A stretch of DNA of 64,000 nt from CAYJAP01 sp964368425 (GCA_964368425.1 CAYJAP010000001.1:1-64000), one strand, 5' to 3'. Numbered from the stretch's first letter, positions 31,458 through 41,365 are shown. Translations and numbers: made by a program. The notes: a model not told the origin generated them from the letters alone.

Positions 31458-31943
31458 ATGAGAAATATAATAGTGGGTATTGTAACTAAGCCCCACGGAT
31501 TAAAGGGCGATGTAAGGGTTAAGTTGGTAGATGTAAATACTTTAGACGGTATATCTACTGTCTTTATCGATGGTCAAAAATATACCATCGAGAAAAGCTC
31601 TTTACGTCCGAATATCGCCATACTTAAGTTCTCAGACGTGCACTCCTATGAAGAGGCAGATATCCTCAGAAACAAGGAAATTACTACTCAAGTGGATAAA
31701 ATTACACTAACTAAAAATCAATATCTTGTTGAAGATCTACTTAATAAGAAGATTATTACAGATAGTGGCAAAGAGATAGGTAAGTTAGTTGCGATTGAGG
31801 GATTTGGTTCAGCAGACGTGTTTACTGTTATAGATAGCTCTGGCAAAGAAATATATTTTCCTTTCGCAAGAGGGATTATTAAAGAAGTCGGCGACGATAT
31901 TATTATCAAAGAAAAAGTTTTCAATGAAGTTGGAGTTTATTAA
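31458..31943 (+). CDS. rimM: 16S rRNA processing protein RimM
   Basis: The 161-residue protein has the N-terminal RimM barrel (VGIVTKPHGLKGDVRVK) and a C-terminal PRC barrel (LLNKKIITDSGKEIGKL, FPFARGIIKEV). It assists maturation of the 30S head with S19. It is followed directly by trmD with a one-base overlap, TAATG. Confidence 0.95.
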   Translation: MRNIIVGIVTKPHGLKGDVRVKLVDVNTLDGISTVFIDGQKYTIEKSSLRPNIAILKFSDVHSYEEADILRNKEITTQVDKITLTKNQYLVEDLLNKKIITDSGKEIGKLVAIEGFGSADVFTVIDSSGKEIYFPFARGIIKEVGDDIIIKEKVFNEVGVY

Positions 31944-32611
31944 TGAAAATAGATATTCTCACACTATTTCCCGAGATGTTTTCTTCGCTTAACCACAGCA
32001 TTATCGGAAAAGCAATAGACAAAAACGTATTACAGTTAAACGTAACAAATATACGTGATTTTTCTGTTGAGAAACACAAGAAGGTGGATGACTACCCTTA
32101 TAGCGGCGGTGCAGGTATGGTTATGATGCCGCAACCTCTATACGATGCTATCGGTAGTGTAAAAGGAAAGAATTCGTATGTGATATATCTTTCTCCTAAA
32201 GGCACAACGTTAACTCAAGATAAGGTAAAAGAGTTATCTCAAAAAGAGAATTTAGTTCTTGTCTGTGGACATTACGAGGGCATCGACGAGCGCGTAATTG
32301 AGCTGTGTATTGATGAGCAAATTAGTATAGGGGATTACGTTCTTACAGGTGGGGAGCTTCCAGCTATGGTGTTAGTAGATGCTGTGAGCAGGTACATACC
32401 AGGCGTTCTTGGTAATAGCGAAAGTGCAGTTGATGAGAGTTTTAGTGACGGCTTGTTGGAGTACCCTTTATACACTAGACCACAGGAGTTTAGAGGTATG
32501 AAGGTTCCAGACGTGTTGATATCTGGTAACCACAAAGAAATAGAAAAGTGGAAGAAAAAAAACAAAGAAAAAGAAACAAAAAAATATCGACCTGATTTAT
32601 TATCGTATTAG
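31943..32611 (+). CDS. trmD: tRNA (guanine-37-N1)-methyltransferase
   Basis: The 222-residue SPOUT enzyme begins MKIDILTLFPEMF and contains YSGGAGMVMMPQPLY, LVCGHYEGIDERV and the trefoil-knot SAM site DYVLTGGELPAMVLVDA. It methylates G37 of tRNAs to prevent frameshifting. In most Firmicutes rplS follows trmD; here rbgA follows instead. Confidence 0.96.
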   Translation: MKIDILTLFPEMFSSLNHSIIGKAIDKNVLQLNVTNIRDFSVEKHKKVDDYPYSGGAGMVMMPQPLYDAIGSVKGKNSYVIYLSPKGTTLTQDKVKELSQKENLVLVCGHYEGIDERVIELCIDEQISIGDYVLTGGELPAMVLVDAVSRYIPGVLGNSESAVDESFSDGLLEYPLYTRPQEFRGMKVPDVLISGNHKEIEKWKKKNKEKETKKYRPDLLSY

Positions 32612-32626
32612 GTGAAAGGAGGGTTT

Positions 32627-33523
32627 ATGGTTATCCAATGGTTTCCGGGGCATATGCATAAAGCATTAAAGTTGATGGAGAATGAACTAAAGATTGTTGA
32701 CATAATAATCTACGTGTTGGATAGTAGAGCCCCTTTTTCTTGCTCAAATCCAAAGTTGAACGAGCTTGCTAAAGACAAGCAGGTGGTTTATATTTTTAAT
32801 AAAAGCGACTTGGCGGACAACAAAAAGGTGGACGAGTGGATATCTTTCTTTTCTAAAAAAGGAAAGTGTATCAAGATTAATAGTATACAGAGTGGTACGG
32901 GAAAGAAGGTAGAGGAAGCGATCGCGACGGCAGCGTCGGCAAAAGTTGAACGGCTTAAAAATAAGAACGTGAATGCGACGCTAAGAGGGATGGTTATTGG
33001 AGTTCCGAATTGTGGTAAAAGTACGTTGATAAATAACTTAACGAACAAAGGTAAAACGCAGACGGGCAACAAGCCGGGTGTGACGAGAGGAAAACAGTGG
33101 ATAAAACTCCCTAGCGGTATAGAGGTTGTCGACACTCCAGGAACGTTATGGCCAGCTTTTACTAATTCTAAAGTTGCTAAACATCTTGCTTACATAGGGT
33201 CTATAAAAGACGAAGTGTTAGATATTTACACTCTAAGTTTGGAGTTTCTGACAGACATTAATATCATGTATCCCGGCATTCTGGAAAACAAGTACAAGAT
33301 TACAATTTCGCCAGAGGATATGTCGCTGGATATACTAGGCAAAATATGTAAATCCAGAGGGTTTTTACTGAAGAAAGGAGAACTGGATTACGAACGAGGA
33401 AGTTATGCTGTAATTACCGATTTCAGACAAGGTAAACTGGGAAGAATTACCTTAGATGACGTGAAACAAATGGACTCCCTGGCGGTTAAAGATAATATAA
33501 GAGAGAAATATGAAGAAAGATAA
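32627..33523 (+). CDS. rbgA: ribosome biogenesis GTPase RbgA (YlqF)
   Basis: The 298-residue protein starts VIQWFPGHMHKALK, typical of YlqF. The circularly permuted GTPase order is visible: G4 FNKSDLAD, then G1 GVPNCGKSTLINNL, then G3 VDTPGTLWP. It acts late in 50S assembly. The ATG after AAAGGAGGG was chosen over a GTG inside that site. Its end overlaps rnhB by 14 bases. Confidence 0.94.
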   Translation: MVIQWFPGHMHKALKLMENELKIVDIIIYVLDSRAPFSCSNPKLNELAKDKQVVYIFNKSDLADNKKVDEWISFFSKKGKCIKINSIQSGTGKKVEEAIATAASAKVERLKNKNVNATLRGMVIGVPNCGKSTLINNLTNKGKTQTGNKPGVTRGKQWIKLPSGIEVVDTPGTLWPAFTNSKVAKHLAYIGSIKDEVLDIYTLSLEFLTDINIMYPGILENKYKITISPEDMSLDILGKICKSRGFLLKKGELDYERGSYAVITDFRQGKLGRITLDDVKQMDSLAVKDNIREKYEER

Positions 33524-34124
33524 AAAAGATATGTTTTCTTTTGAAAATAAATACACAGGACAGGGGTGCAAAAGTATCGCTGGTATCGATGAAGCGGGAA
33601 GAGGGCCATTGGCAGGTCCTGTTTGTTGTGCTTGTGTAATCATGCCGTTGGACGAAGAGAATATTGTTCAGGGGATAGATGACAGTAAAAAGTTAACCGA
33701 GAAAAAAAGAGAGCAGCTCTTTGGTGAGATAATTTCAAAGGCTATTGCTTATGAGATAGTTTTTGTTGATGAAAAGGTTATTGATAGAATTAACATTTTA
33801 CAGGCGACAAAAGAGGGGATGTTACAGGCGTTACGTCAGCTCAAGATATCTCCCGATATGGTGTTCGTTGACGCTGTAAGACTACCTGTAGATAACGCTG
33901 TAGCCATAGTACATGGTGACGCGGTTAGTTATAATATCGCTGCAGCATCTATACTGGCGAAGGTTTCGAGAGATAGATATATATCTGGAGTGAGTGAGAA
34001 ATATCCGCAATACAACTTTGCTAAGCACAAAGGATATGGCACAAGAGAGCATATTGAGGCACTGAAAAAATACGGCAAATGCGACATTCATAGAGATACT
34101 TTTATAAGAAAATTTATAAGTTAG
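33510..34124 (+). CDS. rnhB: ribonuclease HII
   Basis: The 204-residue enzyme has the HII motif GIDEAGRGPLAGPV and the further acidic residues in FVDAVRL and the SYNIAAASILAKVSRDRY segment. It cuts at ribonucleotides in DNA, including single misinserted ones. The ATG is inside the end of rbgA. yraN follows after 9 bases. Confidence 0.95.
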   Translation: MKKDKKDMFSFENKYTGQGCKSIAGIDEAGRGPLAGPVCCACVIMPLDEENIVQGIDDSKKLTEKKREQLFGEIISKAIAYEIVFVDEKVIDRINILQATKEGMLQALRQLKISPDMVFVDAVRLPVDNAVAIVHGDAVSYNIAAASILAKVSRDRYISGVSEKYPQYNFAKHKGYGTREHIEALKKYGKCDIHRDTFIRKFIS

Positions 34125-34133
34125 AGAGGAGCG

Positions 34134-34469
34134 ATGAATAAGGCTGAAGGTGTAAAGGGCGAAGTTATTGCTAGCAAGTATTTGAAGAAAAACAAATACA
34201 AGATTCTCTCTACCAACTACACTTGTAAACTGGGTGAGATAGACATCGTTGCTGAGAAAAGAGGCGTAGTAGTTTTCATCGAAGTTAAGTTAAGAAATTC
34301 TCTGCGGTTCGGACATCCAAGAGAGGCTGTGACTACACATAAACAAAAAAAGATTCGCATGGTAGCCCAGCTCTTTTTATTAGAACGTAAATTGAATAAT
34401 AGTAGTATTCGCTTTGATGTAATAGATATTTTAGGAGAAAATATAACTCATATAGAAAATGCTTTTTGA
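34134..34469 (+). CDS. yraN: UPF0102 (YraN) nuclease-like protein
   Basis: The 111-residue protein has the UPF0102 signature: GEVIASKYLKKNKYKILSTN, then the restriction-enzyme-like core GEIDIVAEKRGVVVFIEVKL with the acidic pair and EVK. Its biological role is not settled. AGAGGAGCG precedes the ATG. It follows rnhB, the usual neighbour. Confidence 0.9.
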   Translation: MNKAEGVKGEVIASKYLKKNKYKILSTNYTCKLGEIDIVAEKRGVVVFIEVKLRNSLRFGHPREAVTTHKQKKIRMVAQLFLLERKLNNSSIRFDVIDILGENITHIENAF

Positions 34470-34638
34470 TGTAAACGCTCATGTGTTTTCATAGGTACAA
34501 GCATAACTTTTGATAAAATACATAAAATGATATTGAACGATTATACCCTTTTTAAAGCTAGGTTGTGCCAGTTATATATTCGTTATTGTCATAAAAGTCT
34601 TAAAAATGATAAAAAATCATTCAAATTTTAAATTTTAG

Positions 34639-34667
34639 TTGCAATTTTTTTACTACTATGATAATAT
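34639..34667 (+). promoter_or_regulatory. sigma-A-type promoter of rplS
   Basis: TTGCAA and TAATAT are separated by 17 bases. The expected transcript begins about 70 bases before the ATG, so the leader is almost exactly the structured element described next. Upstream, 34470-34638 is AT-rich and holds nothing else I can support. Confidence 0.6.
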
Positions 34668-34680
34668 ACGGTATGACTTC

Positions 34681-34717
34681 GGACGGTCCTCTGTACATGT
34701 GTGATGCATGAACGTCT
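34681..34717 (+). promoter_or_regulatory. candidate L19 leader (autoregulatory RNA element)
   Basis: In the rplS leader an outer stem GAC/GTC and an inner stem GTaCATG/CATGaAC (one A-A mismatch) are separated by an 8-base bulge on the 5' side. Firmicutes rplS genes are known to carry a small bulged-hairpin leader bound by L19. Position and shape agree, but I could not compare it with the family model. Confidence 0.5.
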
Positions 34718-34743
34718 AGTTGATATATTTAGGAGGTTAAGTC

Positions 34744-35121
34744 ATGAATCTGATCGATGCTATAGAGAGAGAAAATCTAAAACCAGAAGTTCCTAATTTT
34801 AACGTTGGAGATACTGTAAAAGTATTTATCAAAGTTGTAGAAGGAGCTAAGGAAAGAATTCAGGCGTTTGAAGGTGTTGTTATTGCTAGACGTAGTGCTA
34901 GTATAAGAGAGACTTTCACAGTTCGTAGAATTTCTTTTGGTATTGGAGTGGAGAAAACTTTCCCATTACATTCACCAAGAATTGATCGCATAGAGTTGGT
35001 TAAGAAAGGAAAAGTAAGACGTGCTAAACTGTATTACATTAGAGACCTTTCTGGAAAAGCTGCTAAGATTAAAGAAAAAATCACAGTCGCTCCAGCCAAG
35101 AAAAAACAAGAAGCTAAATAG
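34744..35121 (+). CDS. rplS: 50S ribosomal protein L19
   Basis: The 125-residue protein has the L19 hallmarks [20 protein letters not shown] and the [20 protein letters not shown] segment. A lysine-rich tail follows. AGGAGG precedes the ATG. Instead of following trmD it stands alone with its own promoter, leader and terminator, two genes after rnhB. Confidence 0.97.
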   Translation: MNLIDAIERENLKPEVPNFNVGDTVKVFIKVVEGAKERIQAFEGVVIARRSASIRETFTVRRISFGIGVEKTFPLHSPRIDRIELVKKGKVRRAKLYYIRDLSGKAAKIKEKITVAPAKKKQEAK

Positions 35122-35129
35122 CAAGCGAG

Positions 35130-35157
35130 AACTACTCATATCGAGTGGTTTTTTTAT
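35130..35157 (+). terminator. intrinsic terminator of rplS
   Basis: A stem ACTACTC/GAGTGGT (one G-U pair) with a 5-base loop is followed by seven T. Confidence 0.75.
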
Positions 35158-35208
35158 CGCCACGATTAATTTTAATTATAAGTTATATAAATAGCAATAA
35201 GTATTTGT

Positions 35209-35237
35209 TTGTGTTTTTTATAATTTCTGCGTATAAT
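35209..35237 (+). promoter_or_regulatory. sigma-A-type promoter of comM-dprA-topA
   Basis: TTGTGT and a perfect TATAAT are separated by 17 bases, 22 bases before the comM ATG. Confidence 0.6.
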
Positions 35238-35259
35238 GACAGTGTATCAAGGGGTAGAA

Positions 35260-36804
35260 ATGTTATCTATATTGAAAAGTTTTGGTCTAAATGGAATCAA
35301 CGGATATGTGGTAAAAGTAGAGGTAGATGTTAGTAACGGATTACCGTCTTATGACATTGTTGGATTGGTTGGAACGAGTATAAAAGAGAGCAAAGAACGG
35401 GTTAAAAGTGCGATAAAAAACAGCGGATTTAGCTACCCGGTATCTAAGATAACGGTGAACTTAGCTCCTGCTAGTACTAAGAAAGATGGTCCTATATATG
35501 ACTTATCAATAGCTTTAGGGATTTTAGCAGCTAATGCTGATAAGAATTACATAACGTTGGTTAAGGAAGCTCGGAAATATATAATTCTGGGTGAATTAGC
35601 TTTAGATGGTTCGGTTAGAAGGGTGAACGGGGTGTTGCCTGTTTTAATTGCCGCCCGTAAGGCTGGTTATACCAAAGTGATTGTGCCGGAAGAAAATTCG
35701 AAAGAGGCAAGTTTCATAGAAGGTTTGGAAGTCTACCCCGTTAAAAATCTTATTGAAGCTGTAGAGTTTTTAAACGGACAGATCGAAAAAACGCCTATAC
35801 CTTTAAACAGCTTTACACAGGTTATTTCCACCAAAGAACAGGGAAATGATTTCTGTTATGTTAGAGGGCAGTCTAGTGCAAAAAGAGCACTGGAGATTGC
35901 TGCTGCAGGTGGGCATAATGTGTTGATGATAGGTCCTCCAGGTAGCGGAAAAACTATGTTAGCAAAGTGCTTTCCAAGTATATTACCGGAGTTGACGTTC
36001 GAAGAGGCACTAGAGGTTACTAAGATACACAGTATAGCGGGTACGTTGGATAGTGACGAAGGTATTGTGATGGTCCGTCCGTTCCGCTCTCCTCACCACA
36101 CATCTACGACCATCGCTCTGACAGGTGGCGGTAGAACCGCTAAACCGGGTGAGATTAGCCTTGCACATCATGGAGTGCTGTTTTTAGATGAGCTGCCTGA
36201 GTATAGTAGACACACGATTGAAACGCTACGCCAACCACTCGAGGATGGTGTTATATCCATCGCACGTGTGGAGAACACGGTGGAGTATCCTGCAAACTTT
36301 ACAATGATAGCTAGCATGAACCCTTGTCCGTGTGGAAATTATGGGAGCAAAGATAAGGAATGTAAGTGCACTCCACAAACCATACATAAGTATTTACATA
36401 AATTATCTGGACCTTTGATGGACAGAATAGATATTCATATTGAAGTAGACAGCGTAACCTACAACGAGATATCGGGAACACGTCTGGAAGAGCGTAGTGA
36501 AGATATAAAAGAGAGGGTGAACAAAGCTAGAAATATTCAGCTTGAGAGGTATTCTGGAGTAAAAATATTTAGCAATTCAAAGATGAAAGACTCTCAAATA
36601 AAGACTTTCTGTGAGTTAAACCTAAGTAGCGAAAAGCTATTGCGAACAGCGTTTGATAAACTTCATCTGAGTGCGAGAGCGTACAGCAGAATATTGAAAG
36701 TAGCAAGAACAATAGCTGATTTAGAGGGTAGTAAAAATATCTTGGATGAGCATCTGATTGAGGCTATATCTTACAGAAGTTTAGATAAAAAATATTGGAA
36801 TTAG
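35260..36804 (+). CDS. comM: YifB/ComM-family magnesium-chelatase-like AAA+ ATPase
   Basis: The 514-residue protein starts MLSILKSFGLNGINGYVV, with an N-terminal domain (NLAPASTKKDGPIYDL), then the AAA+ core with Walker A GPPGSGKTML near residue 225 and the magnesium-chelatase motifs FRSPHHTSTT, LFLDELPEYSR and MNPCPCGNYG. Related ComM is a helicase in branch migration during transformation; the role in Clostridia is untested. The ATG after AAGGGG was chosen over a start eight codons upstream, which would overlap the minus-10 box. dprA follows after 4 bases. Confidence 0.93.
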   Translation: MLSILKSFGLNGINGYVVKVEVDVSNGLPSYDIVGLVGTSIKESKERVKSAIKNSGFSYPVSKITVNLAPASTKKDGPIYDLSIALGILAANADKNYITLVKEARKYIILGELALDGSVRRVNGVLPVLIAARKAGYTKVIVPEENSKEASFIEGLEVYPVKNLIEAVEFLNGQIEKTPIPLNSFTQVISTKEQGNDFCYVRGQSSAKRALEIAAAGGHNVLMIGPPGSGKTMLAKCFPSILPELTFEEALEVTKIHSIAGTLDSDEGIVMVRPFRSPHHTSTTIALTGGGRTAKPGEISLAHHGVLFLDELPEYSRHTIETLRQPLEDGVISIARVENTVEYPANFTMIASMNPCPCGNYGSKDKECKCTPQTIHKYLHKLSGPLMDRIDIHIEVDSVTYNEISGTRLEERSEDIKERVNKARNIQLERYSGVKIFSNSKMKDSQIKTFCELNLSSEKLLRTAFDKLHLSARAYSRILKVARTIADLEGSKNILDEHLIEAISYRSLDKKYWN

Positions 36805-36808
36805 GGTT

Positions 36809-37891
36809 ATGTTTAAGGAAGAAGAGAAGGTTGCAGTTTGGTTAAGTTCATATAATAAGATTAGCGTGAAAAAATATTACGCTTTGTTAGAGTTGTATCC
36901 CGACGCTAAGTCTCTTTATGCTAACTTCGAAAAGGATAGTAATAAGATTACTAAACTTATAGATAAAACTGCTTACGAGTATCTGAAAGAGGCTAAAAAA
37001 AGTGACTTGAAAAACTATTTGCAAAATCTCGAGAAGTCTGATATAAAAGTAGTTACCTACTACAGTGAAGGTTATCCGGAAACGTTGAAGCAGACAAGCC
37101 AACCACCGCTGGTGTTATATTGTAGAGGAGATATTTCTCTTTTAAACTCTAACTGTTTGGCTATAGTTGGTACTCGTAGGAGTAGTAGATACGGTCGGGA
37201 TATAACAGAGAAATTCGCCAAGGCACTTAGTGATGCTGGACTTACAATCGTTAGTGGTTTAGCTGATGGAATCGATAGCGTCGCTCATAAAAGTGTGTTA
37301 GAGGTGGGTGGCAAAACCATCGCTGTTCTGGGTAGTGGTTTGAACGAAGTGTATCCCGCAACCAACAGACCACTGGCAGCTAAAATTATCGAGCAGGGCG
37401 GTCTTGTCATAAGTGAGTACAAGCCAAATGAGAAGCCTCAGACTTATTACTTTCCGTACAGAAACAGGATTATTGCAGGTTTATCAGCTGGGGTGCTGAT
37501 AACAGAAGCGACAGAAAAGAGCGGTAGTATGCATACCAAAGAATATGCTTGCGAATACGGTAAAGAGATATACGTCGTACCTGGACGGATAGATGATATA
37601 TACTCCAAAGGATGTAACGAGATCATCAAGACTTGTCAGGGATGTATGGTAACATCTCCAGCTGATATACTCGAAACATTACATATTGAGTATTCGGAAA
37701 AACCATCCAAGGGTATACAGGCGACGATGGAAGAGGAAGTGATTCTAAACATATTAGAAGACGGTGAAAAACATTTAGAAGAGTTATTGGATAAGACGTC
37801 TTTTGAGGTTAAAAAGTTAAACACTTTATTAACTCGTATGGAGTTAATGGGTATGATAAAAAAGTTGACAGGGAATTATTACAGCAAATAA
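36809..37891 (+). CDS. dprA: DNA-processing protein DprA
   Basis: The 360-residue protein has an N-terminal helical region, the Rossmann-like DprA core with IVGTRRSSRYGR, SGLADGIDSVAH, VLGSGLNEVYPATNR and FPYRNRIIAGLS, and a C-terminal winged-helix domain. It loads RecA on incoming single-stranded DNA in transformation. It keeps the usual comM-dprA-topA order. The Shine-Dalgarno is weak; translation may be coupled to comM. Confidence 0.94.
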   Translation: MFKEEEKVAVWLSSYNKISVKKYYALLELYPDAKSLYANFEKDSNKITKLIDKTAYEYLKEAKKSDLKNYLQNLEKSDIKVVTYYSEGYPETLKQTSQPPLVLYCRGDISLLNSNCLAIVGTRRSSRYGRDITEKFAKALSDAGLTIVSGLADGIDSVAHKSVLEVGGKTIAVLGSGLNEVYPATNRPLAAKIIEQGGLVISEYKPNEKPQTYYFPYRNRIIAGLSAGVLITEATEKSGSMHTKEYACEYGKEIYVVPGRIDDIYSKGCNEIIKTCQGCMVTSPADILETLHIEYSEKPSKGIQATMEEEVILNILEDGEKHLEELLDKTSFEVKKLNTLLTRMELMGMIKKLTGNYYSK

Positions 37892-37901
37892 CGGAGGATT
37901 T

Positions 37902-40022
37902 ATGAAGTTAGTAATCATTGAGGGTGTGGCTAAACAGGAGACTGTAAAGAAATATTTAGGAGCAGACTACCAGGTTGTTGCTACAAAAGGGCACATAATA
38001 GATTTGCCCTCAAATTCTTTGGCGGTTGACGTTAAAAACAATTTTAAACCTCAATATGAGGTAATGAAAGATAAACAGCAGATTGTAAAATCATTAAAGG
38101 AGAAAGCAAAAAAGGCGGATAAAGTATATTTAGCGACTGACCCTGACCGTGAAGGAGAGGCCATTAGCTGGCACTTGTGTAACGTTCTTGATATAGATGA
38201 GAAGAGTCCAGTAAGAATTGTGTTTAACGAAATATCTAAAAATGCAATCACCAAAAGTTTAGAGCATCCTCGTGGAATAGACAGAAATCTGGTTGATGCT
38301 TATCAGGCTAGAAGGGTGCTAGACAGATTAGTTGGTTACAAAATTTCTCCTATACTGTGTAGAAAGATACAACCTAAACTGAGTGCAGGTAGGGTGCAAA
38401 GTGCAACACTAAAATTGATAGTAGATAGAGAAAAAGAGATTCGTGCTTTTAAGCCTGAAGAGTATTGGACACTACAATCTATCCTAGCGAAGAAAGATAA
38501 TAAAAGCTCTTCCTTTGTATCTGCTCTACAGAAAATTTCTGGCAAAAAAGCAAATATTAAAAGTAAAGAAAGTATGGATGTAGTTTTATCTGAGCTTTCA
38601 GATAAGTACATTGTTAAGGCTATAAAAAAGAGCGTAACCAAGTCACATGCAGCGGCTCCTTTTACAACCAGTAGTATGCAACAAGAGGCTATTAACAAGC
38701 TGGGCATGAACATTAAAAGAGTATCAGAAACTGCTCAACAACTTTACGAAGGTGTTTCATTGGGTGCAGAGGGAAAAGTAGCGTTAGTTACATATATAAG
38801 AACAGACTCGGTGAGAGTTAGTCCTGATGCTATTGCTATGGCAAAATCCTACATCACAGAGAAGTTCGGGGCAAAATATTTACCTAAGACGCCAAACTTT
38901 TATAAGAGCAAAGCTTCCGCTCAAGATGCACACGAGGCTATACGTCCGATATCTCTTGATAGAACTCCAGAGTCCGTTAAGGATTTGATATCTAATGATT
39001 GTTATAGATTGTATAGGTTAATATACAATAAGTTTCTAGCCAGTCAGATGACTGAGGCTTTGTATGATTCTGTTAGTATCGATATAGAAAACGGAAAATA
39101 TTTGTTCAAAGCAACAGGAAAAACTCTTACTTTCGAAGGTTTCTTAGCGGCGTACAAAATGGATAAAGTTGCTAAAAAGACAGATAAAGAAGAGGAAGAA
39201 AATCTTGAAGAAAATGATCTTATTCCAGAGTTAAAAGAAGGCGAAGAAGTTATTTGTCAAAAGTTAAATCCACAACAAAAGTTTACTAAGGCGCCAGCTC
39301 GGTTTACTGAAGCATCGTTGGTTAAAGAAATGGAAGAAAAGGGTATTGGTCGTCCGGCAACCTACACGCAAACTATTACTCGTTTAGCAAACCGTACTTA
39401 TACCGAGAGAGATGGAAAGACGCTAGTTCCGACGGAATTAGGATTTAAAGTTTGTGAGCTATTGGAGAAGTATTTCTACGATATAGTAGACGTTCAATTT
39501 ACTGCTTCGATGGAAGATAAATTGGATCAGATTTCTGATGAAGCTACCACATGGCAAGATATCATCAGTAAGTTCTATCACTACTTGGAGAAAAAACTTA
39601 TCGCCGCTACAGGCGACTCTGAAAAGTTTAAAATACCGCCGAAAGAAACAGATGTTAAATGTGACAAATGTGGCAGTCCTATGGTAATACGTAATGGCAG
39701 ATATGGTGAGTTTATGGCATGTAGTAACTATCCAGCGTGTAAAAACATTCATAACATGTCAAAAGAAGTAGCTAAATGTCCAAAATGTGGGGGAAGTGCT
39801 ATAGAGAGAAAAAGTAAAAAAGGGAAAACTTTCTATGGCTGTTCTAACTATCCTAAATGTAATTTTATATCTTGGGAAGTTCCTGTAGAAGAGAAATGTC
39901 CGGAATGTAATGAATATATGACTAAAAAGAATGTCTACGGAAACACACGAATTAAATGTAGTGCTTGTAACTATTCTCGTACAGAAAAAAGTTCGAAGAA
40001 AGAAGAAGATAATCAGGAATAG
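37902..40022 (+). CDS. topA: DNA topoisomerase I
   Basis: The 706-residue type IA enzyme has a TOPRIM domain (IIEGVAKQETV and ATDPDREGEAISWHL), the catalytic tyrosine in TYIRTDSVRVS near residue 298 and GRVQSATLKLIVDRE. From about residue 586 there are three C-terminal four-cysteine zinc ribbons. The first motif reads EGVAK where most members have ESPAK; the acidic residue is kept. It relaxes negative supercoils. The ATG has an upstream GGAGG. Confidence 0.96.
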   Translation: MKLVIIEGVAKQETVKKYLGADYQVVATKGHIIDLPSNSLAVDVKNNFKPQYEVMKDKQQIVKSLKEKAKKADKVYLATDPDREGEAISWHLCNVLDIDEKSPVRIVFNEISKNAITKSLEHPRGIDRNLVDAYQARRVLDRLVGYKISPILCRKIQPKLSAGRVQSATLKLIVDREKEIRAFKPEEYWTLQSILAKKDNKSSSFVSALQKISGKKANIKSKESMDVVLSELSDKYIVKAIKKSVTKSHAAAPFTTSSMQQEAINKLGMNIKRVSETAQQLYEGVSLGAEGKVALVTYIRTDSVRVSPDAIAMAKSYITEKFGAKYLPKTPNFYKSKASAQDAHEAIRPISLDRTPESVKDLISNDCYRLYRLIYNKFLASQMTEALYDSVSIDIENGKYLFKATGKTLTFEGFLAAYKMDKVAKKTDKEEEENLEENDLIPELKEGEEVICQKLNPQQKFTKAPARFTEASLVKEMEEKGIGRPATYTQTITRLANRTYTERDGKTLVPTELGFKVCELLEKYFYDIVDVQFTASMEDKLDQISDEATTWQDIISKFYHYLEKKLIAATGDSEKFKIPPKETDVKCDKCGSPMVIRNGRYGEFMACSNYPACKNIHNMSKEVAKCPKCGGSAIERKSKKGKTFYGCSNYPKCNFISWEVPVEEKCPECNEYMTKKNVYGNTRIKCSACNYSRTEKSSKKEEDNQE

Positions 40023-40054
40023 TTATAATATAATAACAAAAATCAAGAGGGCAT

Positions 40055-41365
40055 ATGGCGGTCATTAATATTATAGGTGGCGGGTTAGCAGGTTCAGAAT
40101 GTGCCTATCAATTAGCAAAGCGAGGGCACAAGGTAAAGTTGTTCGAGATGAAACCTCGTAAATTTACACCTGCTCACAAGAACCAAAATATGGCAGAGTT
40201 AGTCTGTTCAAATAGTTTAAAAAATAATCAGTTACACACAGCGGGAGGGCTGTTAAAAGAGGAGTTGCGTCTTCTCGATTCTTTATTGATTGCTTGTGCA
40301 GATAAATGTAAAGTCCCAGCGGGAAACGCGTTAGCGGTTGATAGAGAAGTTTTTAGTGAACTGGTTACTGCTGCTCTAAAACAAAATAAAAACGTAGAGA
40401 TTATCTCAGAAGAAGTATCTGAGATTGACACCACGATTCCAACGATTGTTGCTACGGGTCCGCTGACGAGCGAGTTGCTATCAGTAAATTTACAGCAGTT
40501 GCTGGGAGATTATTTATATTTTTTTGATGCTATCGCTCCTATCGTGGACGCAGATAGTATAGATTTTTCTCGGGCATTTATAGGAAACAGGTATGGCAAC
40601 GCGGGGGAAGGAGATTATATAAACTGTGAGATGGATCAAGAAGAGTATACGGAATTTTATAATAATCTTATTTCAGCGAAGACTGTTGAACTAGCCTCTT
40701 TTGAAAACAAAGTATACGAAGATTGTATGCCCGTTGAGGTATTGGCAAAACGAGGGTACAAGGGTTTATTATTTGGACCGATGAAACCAGTAGGTCTGCG
40801 AAATCCTGTAACTGATAAACGTCCGTACGCAGTTGTTCAGCTACGCAAAGAAAGTCTGTTGAATAACATGTATAACCTTGTAGGGTTTCAGACTAACCTG
40901 ACTTTTCCTGAACAAAAAAGAGTGTTTTCGCTCATACCAGCGTTAAAAAATGCAGAGTTTTCAAAGTACGGAGTCATGCATAGAAACAGCTATGTTAATG
41001 CTCCTAAAGTGCTCAACAGATATTTCCAGTGTAGAGATTATCCAAACGTTTTTATAGCAGGACAGTTGAGTGGTGTTGAGGGGTATGTAGAGAGTATAGC
41101 TAGCGGGTTGGTTGCGGCTATCAACATGGACATGTGGCTGAAAAACAGTCCTTTAATAGATTTCACAAGTGATACAATGATAGGTGGGTTACAGCGATAC
41201 ATTGAGCAGTCGTCGGCTAACAACTTCCAGCCTATGGGTGCTAACATGGGATTATTAAATGGCGTAAATATACGTGAAAAAGACAAGGTGAAGAAGTACA
41301 CGATGTTGGCTGAAAAATCTATAAAACATGTGAAACAACTAGTAAAAGAGTATAATTTATGTTAG
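40055..41365 (+). CDS. trmFO: methylenetetrahydrofolate-tRNA-(uracil-54-C5)-methyltransferase TrmFO
   Basis: The 436-residue flavoprotein has the N-terminal FAD motif IIGGGLAGSECAYQLA, MAELVCSNSLK, and the C-terminal GQLSGVEGYVESIASGL. It makes ribothymidine at position 54 of tRNAs using a folate. It follows topA as in most Firmicutes; xerC, usually next, is not present and hslV follows. AGAGGG precedes the ATG. Confidence 0.96.
   Translation: MAVINIIGGGLAGSECAYQLAKRGHKVKLFEMKPRKFTPAHKNQNMAELVCSNSLKNNQLHTAGGLLKEELRLLDSLLIACADKCKVPAGNALAVDREVFSELVTAALKQNKNVEIISEEVSEIDTTIPTIVATGPLTSELLSVNLQQLLGDYLYFFDAIAPIVDADSIDFSRAFIGNRYGNAGEGDYINCEMDQEEYTEFYNNLISAKTVELASFENKVYEDCMPVEVLAKRGYKGLLFGPMKPVGLRNPVTDKRPYAVVQLRKESLLNNMYNLVGFQTNLTFPEQKRVFSLIPALKNAEFSKYGVMHRNSYVNAPKVLNRYFQCRDYPNVFIAGQLSGVEGYVESIASGLVAAINMDMWLKNSPLIDFTSDTMIGGLQRYIEQSSANNFQPMGANMGLLNGVNIREKDKVKKYTMLAEKSIKHVKQLVKEYNLC

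Noticed and set aside
34606..34623. Hairpin AATGAT/ATCATT as terminator of yraN
   Set aside because: The stem is six weak pairs and no T run follows.
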